Assembly (NCBI GenBank): GCA_964398215.1 | Contig: CAYNNP010000166.1 | Location: 1 to 14,802 of the forward strand | DNA: 14,802 nt | Origin: CAYNNP01 sp964398215 | Lineage (GTDB): Bacteria > Planctomycetota > Planctomycetia > Pirellulales > Pirellulaceae | Direction of reading: 5' to 3' | In this document: one piece after another, positions 1 through 7,916 of the stretch | How the letters are laid out: each line of letters starts with the position of its first letter | Position numbering within the stretch: position 1 is the first letter of the stretch | Program-made: the position numbers and the translations under genes | Notes under the pieces: generated by a model | Seen by the model: the letters and a program-made list of their open reading frames with translations, nothing else | Told to the model about the DNA's origin: nothing | Database searches by the model: none

Positions 1-34
1 TGCCGCAGCAAGAATAAAAAGGTCGGAGAGTTTT

Positions 35-112
35 CGTTTGTAGTACCGGCTTTAGCCGGAATCCGGTCCGTTACCCCACAACCTTTTCCGGCTAAAGCCG
101 GTACTACGAACG
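35..112. repeat. REP-like palindrome with nested hairpins
   Basis: Positions 40-60 and 87-107 are perfect 21-base inverted copies around a 26-base spacer. Pairing continues outward (35-38 with 109-112) through one G-T wobble at 39/108. Each arm is itself a hairpin, with CCGGCT and AGCCGG around a two-base loop, so the element can form one long cruciform or two short hairpins. It lies about 150 bases past the stop of the giant TPR gene, in non-coding DNA. The GTAGTACCGGCTTTAGCC core looks like a repeat I associate with Rhodopirellula-type genomes; that is from memory, not a search. No T-run follows, so a simple intrinsic terminator is unlikely. Confidence 0.8.
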
Positions 113-180
113 GTGGGTAATAAAAATCAGAGACTCGGAGGCCGACACAATTTCTGTCGCTGAAAGTCTTCGATAAAGTC

Positions 181-232
181 GTTTAATCGGCAGGCGAAGG
201 CGCACGTGTGCGCCTACGGCTACCGGTTAAAC
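181..232. repeat. Second palindromic repeat (two-part stem)
   Basis: The outer stem pairs 181-190 (GTTTAATCGG) with 223-232 (CCGGTTAAAC): ten pairs including one G-T. The inner stem pairs 198-205 (AGGCGCAC) with 208-215 (GTGCGCCT), eight perfect pairs around a two-base centre. The strand between the stems pairs only partly. It begins 28 bases past the stop of the giant TPR gene and so lies in the 3' region of that transcript. It shares no sequence with the palindrome at 35-112. It could stabilise the mRNA end or be a mobile REP-type element; no T-run follows on either strand. Confidence 0.7.
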
Positions 233-259
233 GAAAACAACCTCTGGCCATCTGACAAA

Positions 260-3200
260 CTATTCGTCGACGCTGTTTGCTTCTGCTTCGAATTGCTGCA
301 GCATCTCGGGGAGTGCTAATCGGCCTCTCGCGTACTTGGCGGCTTCGCTTTCGGGGTAATCCCAGCGACAGCGATTGTAGCGCCGAAAGGCTTCGCGATT
401 GTTGCGGCCGAGTCGATACGACTCGCCAGACCAGAACAATGAATCAGCGGCGAGTTCGTCGTCTGGAAAGTCTTTGGTAAACAAATCAAATGCGCCACCA
501 GCTTTCTTGAAGTCCTCTTGTTTGTAATGGCACTGGCCGACGCGAAATGCCATCTCGGGAGCATGGTCGTGCCCCTCGAATCGCTCGCCAAACTTCGCGC
601 CCACCTGAGCGGCTACGTCAAACAACTCTCGCTTATAAAAATAGTCCGAGATGCGAATCATCACGCTGGCTATCAACGGGCTCTTGGGGTGCGTCGCAGC
701 CAGCGTCACATAGGCTTCCAAGGCTTCATCAAAATCACCCGCTTCCTCGTACGACTGAGCAAGTTTGTAGCGAGCGTCGGCGGCCAGTGTGTGATCCGGA
801 TAACGTTGGATGATCATCTCGTAGGACTTGATGGCTTCGTCCCACTGCTCTAATTCTTGCGCGAACTGGCCGAGCAAGTACGCGACGCGGGGAGCGTATT
901 TCGGGTCCGGATAGTCCTCCATCACTTCTCGCAGAACCCGTCGACCGGCTTCCAAATCGCGTTTTTGTTCTTCGCTGCGTTCAAGCTGTTTGTGGCTTTT
1001 GAAAAGTTCAAAATAGCTTTCAGCGATCCGGAATTTAGTTTCAACCGCGAGCGTTTCGTCATTGAACGTTTTAGTAAACGCCGTGACCAATCCGTCGGTG
1101 CCGATCACGACTGGTATCTGCTGCGAAATCTCTAGCGTTTCATCGCTCTCCGACGCAGGGTCAATGTACTTTGCGGTGATCTGGTCACCAAAGTAACATT
1201 CAATCGCCGGTTCATTGGAGTCCAAGTTATCTTTCGACGGTGCCTCGTTGGCTTTCAACAAAAACGATCCATTGAACAAACCACTATGTGCCATCGATTC
1301 GCTTAGTTGCACCGTTTCTTGTTCGCCGAACTTGGTCGTGATTTGGATTGAAACCGTATCGCGATCGTCGGACACATCCTGGTCGGGATCCGAAAGCGAA
1401 AAGTAGATCTTTTCACCAACGTGTAGCGATTCAACAGGCTCTTTGAATTCGCGGTCGCAAATCATCAGCGCGCCGTTGGAAACGAGTCTGGCCTGCGAAA
1501 GCAATTTTTCTTTTTCACCATCCGGTCGCAATGAATCGCTGTAGGCCGCAGTCACCGAATCTTTGCCGGTTAAATTCAGCACACGAGCAATCATGTTGTT
1601 TTCGACTAGCTCGTCACTCTTATCGACTGAAAGCACCGTTCCGATTTGCGAGACTGGCATGGAGGCTGATTTTGGAACCAACTGCGGGCTATCTTTGCCG
1701 CCCAACTGCAATATGACTTGGCCAATGAAACGACCTTGTTCCAACGCCTTGATATTGTCAACGCGTCGGCGTCGATTGGTGAACGCATTGGAGATAACGC
1801 ATTCGACGATGACGGCCGATCCGTTGCTAGCCAGCACGGCGACTTTGACACTACTGCCACTGTTCTTGGCGCGATCGGGATCAATCACTTCGACAGTCAA
1901 AGGCGCGTTGAGCGAGACCTGCGTTTCCGAACTATCTGGATCTTGCGGCACGATATCAATGATTGGTCGTCGCAGATCGCCACCTTGCCGAAAACGCGCG
2001 CGGGTAGCGAGGATCTGAATCTGCCCATCGCTGGGTTCGGTGACATAGACAACCGATTCGCGCGGAACAGCATGGCCAGGAAAAGTATTTTGTTCGTCCA
2101 AGTACCGGATGTAGACACGGTCGCCCGATTTGACCATCAGCTTGCCGTCCTCGGTCTTGTCGCTGGTATCAACTTCCTTGGTGAAAACACCCGAGTACTC
2201 TTCGGTCTCGGTTGCAGTCAACTTCATTGGCGGTTGATCGTTAACAAAAACTTCAAGGTCGATTGTGTCTCTGGCCGCCGATGTGTCCTGATCGTAGTCA
2301 GTGATTTCTACCACAAGCCGCTCGCCCGGATCGATGCGCATCAAATCCAGTCGTTGCTCAAGCACTTGGCCGCTGGTTGAACGGGTGAATTCGTAAACGA
2401 TCGGTTCGACTTGGGCGTTGAAATAGGTCGCCGTCATTTTTGCAGAAAGCAATTGGCTACTGCCGGTTTCATTCTGTGTAAATTCGTCCGTATAAGTCGC
2501 TGTCACGGTATCGCCGGCAGCGATTTCTAGCACGTTGTTATCCGCCAAAGACAACACGTCTTGTTTCGTTGGAATGTAAGTTTGCTCCTGCGTTTCGCCA
2601 CCGATTTCAATGTGGTTGATCGCAATGCTCTCGCCCAGGTATTCGTTGACGACGAATCGTGTGTAACGCAGTTCCGTACTGGGAAACCTAAAGTCCCATT
2701 GGTTTTCGGTGACCATGACCGCTGCGCCAGCGATTGGCCGCAGTTCGATCTTGCGCAGGTGCATCAAGCTATCGGACGTAATCTCCGTTGGTGTGATTCG
2801 CAATTCATGCTCGCCCGGTTTTTCGAATACCAGCGACGCGACACGTGAGCCTTGAAAGCGATCGAAACCGCCCGTGTTTGGCACGGAACAGGGAATGCGT
2901 TTTCCATTGACTTCGATGACAAATCGGCTGCCGTCGCCGGGATGCCCAAGGTCCATCCAAACGTCATAGGCGCCGGCGCTGGGAACCGGAAATTTCCATG
3001 TCGCTGTGTCTTCGTTGTCCCTCCAGTTCATCAAAGCAGGAGTCTTGTCTTTTTCGCGAGTTCCGAACTCCTGTGTTTTCTTTTTCAGTTTGGCGTCGGC
3101 AGCATTCAGCGCGATCGCGTCACCGGTTTTTGCGACTGGCTTTGCTGCGGGAGCTTTCGAGAGCTCAAAGTCAGCGGCACTGAATGGAATTAGACTGACG

Positions 3201-6200
3201 CGATTCGAGGTCAAATTGGACCGTGCGATCGTGGCTTCGACACCGCGCGTGCCAGCGGTGCAGGCCGCAAAGATCGTTAAATCATGAGCACCCGGCGGTA
3301 GCCAAAGATCGACGGATTGTTTGCCGCGTTTGATTGGCATTTCAACAATTCCGTTCAATGCCAATCCGGTAACGTATCCAGTGACCGCAATCCGCACGGA
3401 CCCGGGCCGTTGCTGAACCAGTTTGCCAGTCCACAAAACTCCGTGTGCCTTTTTTGCGCGATCCGCGTCTTTGTCCAACGACCAAGCCAGTTCGTTAGGC
3501 GTTGACGAGTCCATTGGACTGCGGTTCATGCCCAGGTCGGCAACCTGATTCCAGTTTGTGTAGGTGTGATAGTTGCCTACATAAACTCGCTGAGTCATTC
3601 TGGCGAATTCTTTGGCGGCCGGTTTGGCTTTCTCCCGCTCAGGGTTGCTGGCGATGCGAAACCAGAACTCGCCATCGTTGCTGCCCAAAAGGTCGGCGCG
3701 GACGGGGGCGTTGATGGCTGCATCGGGCGTTGACATGCGAACGCGAGAAACTTTTTTCAAGTCCTTCATGTCCACCGTTAGCGTCTTGGGAGTCTGCCCA
3801 TCGGGCTCGGCAAGCCAACTGGTTTTGGGATCCAAGTCGATCGCCATCAGCGGGCTGTGATCCAGCGCAGTGTCGCTTGCCAGCGCACCGGCGGGTAACT
3901 CGGCGGTCTTGGCGTTGCCTTCAAATATTCCTGAGTGCGGTTCGGTTTCTTGGATCAGAATTTGAACGCTGTCGCCGCTGTCCGCCACCAGTTTGATAGG
4001 CACAAGATCACGGTCGTTGGAAAGATCGCGATCGGGATCAACGACTCGCAAGTAGACGTCGTTTCCAGGTTTGATTTGATTTTCGGGGCGTTGCTGCGAG
4101 ACGCGCTGATCACCCATCTCTTCCTCTTGCTCCTCACGTGCTTCGCGCTCGATCCGTTCGCTAAAGGACTCCTCTTTCTTGTCTTGGATCTTTCCGCTGG
4201 CGGCTGCAAACACCGCATTCGATGCGATTTTAATCTCAACATCCGACAGCGGGACTTTCTTGAACTCCGACTTGAACTGCTCGGGGTAATCACACTCGAT
4301 CGTGTCATTTCCCAACAGTTGCAAGACATTGTCGCCGGGTGTTGCTGGCCCCAACTTCGTCAACACATCGGCACGAAACAAACCGCGGCCGGCGCCGGTG
4401 CTGACAAGATTGATTTTTTCTTGGTCGCCACCAGGTTTCGATGTAATGATGACCGGAATTTTATTGTGCCCACGGCTAATCCCAAGATCGCTGTCGTGGA
4501 CCACAATCGACAACGGCATTCCGGGTGCGTGAAGTCGTTTGCTTTTGCGACCAAGTCGACCAACAGTTCGCAGTAGATTCAGCTGATCGATATAACGTTC
4601 TTCGCTACCATAAACTTCCGAAAGACTAAACAGTGCTTGGTTGGCAAGCGAAACATCGGGAACGCGTTCCAGCACACTGCGAAAGATATCTCGCGCGTCG
4701 TCGCGGTCGCCACGACGGAACGCCAACACGCCTCGCAGGAATTCGGCTCTCACAACAATGTCCATTTCAGGGCTGCGAGCGAGTTCTTCAAAGATCAATT
4801 CCGCCTGGTCAAACACCTTTTGTTCCATGAACGATTCGCCGATACCGAATCGCGCTTCCACGGATTGCTTTGATTCAGGGTAGCGGTTGATCGTCGTTGT
4901 GAACTCACTGCGTGCGACATCGAATCGACGCGACTTGAAGTAATTTCTAGCCAGCAGCAGTTGCATCTCCGCCTTGTCTTCTTCGCCAACCTGCTTCGAT
5001 TCGCTGTTGGCAACCATCCAACCTCGCAAAACATCCTCAACGTACTCGTGGTTTTTATCGCCACCGGCAGCCGTCCGTTGGCGACACACCATGCTGATCA
5101 AATCGACTGGCAGCGTGTTGCGATGTTCGTCGAACAGTGAACTGTTTTCTTGGTAAGTCGTCATGGCGAGTTTTTCGTCACCCAAACGCAAGTACAATGC
5201 GGCTTGCAGGAGCGGCGCGATCGGGCTGTTCTCATCGATCGTCAATCCGACACTTCCCAGCCGGGCATAGCACTGGGTCACGATGTCTCGGGCAGCCTTC
5301 TTGCGGCGATCATCGATAGTCAGATTATTGGCAAGCAACCCGGCAGCGATCGTTGCCCCCTCCATGTACTGCTGGTTTGTGACGGCGGATTGAGCGTACG
5401 GAAAAATGCCATCCCAGGTGTTCCATCGATTGTCGATCAGTACGGTGGCTCGTTGGCGCTGTAGCAATTGCTGCATCCGAGGCAATTTGCTGGCGTCGCC
5501 CATTTCTAACAATGCCAGCCGTGCCGCTGACGAAGGCGTACCACAATCCATCGCCGCGACCGCTCGAAACACCTTTTGCTTATCTTCATCGCTGGCTTCG
5601 CTATCACGCCGGATTCGGTCGACCCAACCGTAGACCTGATAGATGTCCAAATCCCAAGGCTGCAGCGGACGTTCGATGTGCCGTTGTTGCGATTGCTTTA
5701 AAACAGCTGCCATCTGATCAAGATTTCTATCGTCGAAATGTTGGCCAGCAAGCCAAGTGGCGTATCGCCCTTGGAACGGCGAATCGGTTTGTTGAAGCTG
5801 AGTCAGAAATTTGAGTTTCGGCTGTGCCTCCAATGATCCCATGATTCGCTGTGAGCACTCGCGTGAATCGGTGCTAGAAGGATCAAGTGTTTTGTAGCGA
5901 TTCCAATACGCGATCGCTTCAGTTTTCAATTCCAACCGCGATAAAACGTCACCGGTAAAGGCGGCGTGATCGGGTCGGTCACCATGCACTTTCTTGTCAG
6001 CGTCAATCCACTTCAGAGCCGCTTTGGCCAAATCCGCGTCCTTGTTCTTTTCAGCCGCAATCAATAAACGCCGCCAAATGTCAGGACGCAAATCGGGCGT
6101 CTTTAGTTTCAGCATGTGCAGTGCCGCTTCACGTGCCACCTCTGGCGCCGAAAAGTCGGTCGCTGACTCAAGCCAACGCTGGGCTGCATCTATATCGGTA

Positions 6201-7912
6201 GGTTTTCGGCTGACTAGTTTTCCGTAGTAGGTCGCCGAATTTTTCTTTTGGTTGTTGCTAACGTAGTGACGGTAGTACGCACCTTGAGTTTCCAGCAATC
6301 GATTCACGTATTCGTCGGACAACCGACTGACGATGCCATCAGCGAGCAGTTTGTCGCGCACCTGGGCTTCTTGTTTGGAGTGCCGAAACGATTGCTTTGC
6401 CGACAAGGCCAACACTGGATCATTCTTGGCCCGCTTCCATTCAGCTTCCAGCAGATTCGCGCGAGCCTTGCGGTTGCGGTCACGCCGGGCTGCTTGTCGC
6501 CAGTTGGAAACGTACGTAGAAAATTTCTGCAATTCAGGGTGCTTTTCGCGAGCAGACAAGATCAGTTTCATGTCGGTAATGAATTGATCATCGTCTTTGG
6601 CTTCGTTCAGCAGCCAATCGATCGCGGCGTTGCTGTAGCCATCATCACTGGGCGATTTGTCGATCAAGTCGCGAAGCATCTGACGAGTTTTGACCGGAGT
6701 CTTCATGCGATCACGATACAGATTGAAAGCGAGCGTGTATCGCAGGTAGGCTGCATCGTCCTTGTTGACCTTCAAGGCATCGAGGATCGTTTTTTCAGTG
6801 GCCGCGTAACCATCCTGTTCTTTAGCGCTGTGTTCGACGAACAGACGGGCCGCGTCACCACTTCTGGCATCGAAGGCCAGCACTTTGCCCAGCAGATCGG
6901 TTGCTGCGTTGGTGTTGTTTTCGCGCAAGTAGGCTTGAGCGAGTGCGGTCAGTCCACGAAAACGATCGTCACGTGCCGGGTAGTTCTTGGCGTATTCTTT
7001 TGCGATCGTTGCAATTTCAGCGGGTTTTGACTTGCCATAATCCAGTTGCTCGATCAGCCGATAGTGCGCCAGTTGGTCATCACGTATCTTGCGCGCGGCG
7101 GCATAGCTGCGGGCGGAATTCGCGTGTTGACTCAGGCGTGCATAGTTTGACGCCATTTGGATGTGTAAACTTCGCAACTGCTCTGGATCAGTAATGACCT
7201 TCATTTGCAAAAGTTTGTTGGCCGCTCGATTCGACTCCGCCCATTTGTTGACGCGGGCCCAAGACTCCACCGATCGCAAACCGATATTCCTTGCAAACAC
7301 GCCCTTGCTGACAGCCATGAGTTCTTCGCCGATCTCGCCGCCCAACGCGATTTGTTGGTGGCCGCGCATCGATGTATAGCGATCGATTGCTCGGACAGCC
7401 GCCAGACGACCAGCCGGATTGTTCTTTTGACGTTTCCAGATCGCCGCGAAGGCCGCCGCCGCTGCCGCGCGATCTTTGCCCATATCCAGCGTATTGGCGA
7501 GACGCAATTCGATATCCGCGCATTCAGCAACGGCAGGGTAACGTGTTAAAAACTGTCGACACGCAACGACCAAATCCTTGTTGCGGCTCATGGCTTCCAA
7601 GCCGTCGATCAATTTCAGCATCACATCCTTGTGACGTTTGTCCTGAACGTGGGAAGCGACAAAACGGTTGGCGATTCGCACAAGCCCGAATACGCGACCG
7701 TCGCTGTGATAAAGATCAGTCAATTTGACCATCACATCGGCGGCTTCAGGCGTGCTGTCTTTGAACTTGCCAAGTTCTGCTTCTAGCTGGGTGGCTTGCT
7801 GACTGATCGCATCCAACTCAGCAGGCTGCTGGGCAAATGAATTTTGGCAGGCTCCCAATATTAGAAAGCTTGCAACGAGTGCCAATCGAATCTTGTACTT
7901 TGTTTGTCTCAT
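260..7912 (-). CDS. Giant TPR/beta-module lipoprotein (2550 aa)
   Basis: This is an exported protein of unknown function. The N-terminus is a signal peptide with lipobox LGAC (Cys22), suggesting a lipid anchor; signal peptidase I cleavage after SFA (25-27) is the alternative. Residues 30-1110 are helical solenoid, with clear TPRs at about 980-1100. Residues 1130-2275 hold about five beta modules with acidic loops such as DPDRDLSNDRD (about 1292), DYDQDTSAARD (about 1872) and DPDQDVSDDRD (about 2175), often followed by SGxF and GDxxxxxYxD. Within the second module lie a discoidin-like stretch (1347-1424), a PA14-like stretch (1478-1567) and a CBM6/35-like stretch (1625-1727). A charged E/R/K segment spans 1241-1275. 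Residues 2288-2525 are six TolA-binding/YbgF-like TPRs. It starts with ATG four bases after the upstream stop, with no clear Shine-Dalgarno, so translational coupling is likely. An envelope scaffold that binds glycans or surfaces is an inference. The frame is intact. Confidence 0.93.
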   Translation of the reverse strand: MRQTKYKIRLALVASFLILGACQNSFAQQPAELDAISQQATQLEAELGKFKDSTPEAADVMVKLTDLYHSDGRVFGLVRIANRFVASHVQDKRHKDVMLKLIDGLEAMSRNKDLVVACRQFLTRYPAVAECADIELRLANTLDMGKDRAAAAAAFAAIWKRQKNNPAGRLAAVRAIDRYTSMRGHQQIALGGEIGEELMAVSKGVFARNIGLRSVESWARVNKWAESNRAANKLLQMKVITDPEQLRSLHIQMASNYARLSQHANSARSYAAARKIRDDQLAHYRLIEQLDYGKSKPAEIATIAKEYAKNYPARDDRFRGLTALAQAYLRENNTNAATDLLGKVLAFDARSGDAARLFVEHSAKEQDGYAATEKTILDALKVNKDDAAYLRYTLAFNLYRDRMKTPVKTRQMLRDLIDKSPSDDGYSNAAIDWLLNEAKDDDQFITDMKLILSAREKHPELQKFSTYVSNWRQAARRDRNRKARANLLEAEWKRAKNDPVLALSAKQSFRHSKQEAQVRDKLLADGIVSRLSDEYVNRLLETQGAYYRHYVSNNQKKNSATYYGKLVSRKPTDIDAAQRWLESATDFSAPEVAREAALHMLKLKTPDLRPDIWRRLLIAAEKNKDADLAKAALKWIDADKKVHGDRPDHAAFTGDVLSRLELKTEAIAYWNRYKTLDPSSTDSRECSQRIMGSLEAQPKLKFLTQLQQTDSPFQGRYATWLAGQHFDDRNLDQMAAVLKQSQQRHIERPLQPWDLDIYQVYGWVDRIRRDSEASDEDKQKVFRAVAAMDCGTPSSAARLALLEMGDASKLPRMQQLLQRQRATVLIDNRWNTWDGIFPYAQSAVTNQQYMEGATIAAGLLANNLTIDDRRKKAARDIVTQCYARLGSVGLTIDENSPIAPLLQAALYLRLGDEKLAMTTYQENSSLFDEHRNTLPVDLISMVCRQRTAAGGDKNHEYVEDVLRGWMVANSESKQVGEEDKAEMQLLLARNYFKSRRFDVARSEFTTTINRYPESKQSVEARFGIGESFMEQKVFDQAELIFEELARSPEMDIVVRAEFLRGVLAFRRGDRDDARDIFRSVLERVPDVSLANQALFSLSEVYGSEERYIDQLNLLRTVGRLGRKSKRLHAPGMPLSIVVHDSDLGISRGHNKIPVIITSKPGGDQEKINLVSTGAGRGLFRADVLTKLGPATPGDNVLQLLGNDTIECDYPEQFKSEFKKVPLSDVEIKIASNAVFAAASGKIQDKKEESFSERIEREAREEQEEEMGDQRVSQQRPENQIKPGNDVYLRVVDPDRDLSNDRDLVPIKLVADSGDSVQILIQETEPHSGIFEGNAKTAELPAGALASDTALDHSPLMAIDLDPKTSWLAEPDGQTPKTLTVDMKDLKKVSRVRMSTPDAAINAPVRADLLGSNDGEFWFRIASNPEREKAKPAAKEFARMTQRVYVGNYHTYTNWNQVADLGMNRSPMDSSTPNELAWSLDKDADRAKKAHGVLWTGKLVQQRPGSVRIAVTGYVTGLALNGIVEMPIKRGKQSVDLWLPPGAHDLTIFAACTAGTRGVEATIARSNLTSNRVSLIPFSAADFELSKAPAAKPVAKTGDAIALNAADAKLKKKTQEFGTREKDKTPALMNWRDNEDTATWKFPVPSAGAYDVWMDLGHPGDGSRFVIEVNGKRIPCSVPNTGGFDRFQGSRVASLVFEKPGEHELRITPTEITSDSLMHLRKIELRPIAGAAVMVTENQWDFRFPSTELRYTRFVVNEYLGESIAINHIEIGGETQEQTYIPTKQDVLSLADNNVLEIAAGDTVTATYTDEFTQNETGSSQLLSAKMTATYFNAQVEPIVYEFTRSTSGQVLEQRLDLMRIDPGERLVVEITDYDQDTSAARDTIDLEVFVNDQPPMKLTATETEEYSGVFTKEVDTSDKTEDGKLMVKSGDRVYIRYLDEQNTFPGHAVPRESVVYVTEPSDGQIQILATRARFRQGGDLRRPIIDIVPQDPDSSETQVSLNAPLTVEVIDPDRAKNSGSSVKVAVLASNGSAVIVECVISNAFTNRRRRVDNIKALEQGRFIGQVILQLGGKDSPQLVPKSASMPVSQIGTVLSVDKSDELVENNMIARVLNLTGKDSVTAAYSDSLRPDGEKEKLLSQARLVSNGALMICDREFKEPVESLHVGEKIYFSLSDPDQDVSDDRDTVSIQITTKFGEQETVQLSESMAHSGLFNGSFLLKANEAPSKDNLDSNEPAIECYFGDQITAKYIDPASESDETLEISQQIPVVIGTDGLVTAFTKTFNDETLAVETKFRIAESYFELFKSHKQLERSEEQKRDLEAGRRVLREVMEDYPDPKYAPRVAYLLGQFAQELEQWDEAIKSYEMIIQRYPDHTLAADARYKLAQSYEEAGDFDEALEAYVTLAATHPKSPLIASVMIRISDYFYKRELFDVAAQVGAKFGERFEGHDHAPEMAFRVGQCHYKQEDFKKAGGAFDLFTKDFPDDELAADSLFWSGESYRLGRNNREAFRRYNRCRWDYPESEAAKYARGRLALPEMLQQFEAEANSVDE

Positions 7913-7916
7913 CAGA

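Noticed and set aside
143..159. Small hairpin CGACA/TGTCG downstream of the giant gene
   Set aside because: Only five pairs with a 7-base loop; no T-run directly follows, so it may be chance.
1088..4525. Adhesin or secretion-system reading of the giant protein
   Set aside because: No autotransporter, type I secretion or cell-wall anchor signal was seen; the C-terminus is TPR helices, so only an envelope scaffold role is suggested.
3935..4576. Long plus-strand frames antisense to the giant gene (for example 213 residues here and 260 residues at 6248-7030)
   Set aside because: They lie opposite an intact 2550-codon gene with clear domains and show no recognisable domain or initiation site; shadow frames are expected across so long a gene.
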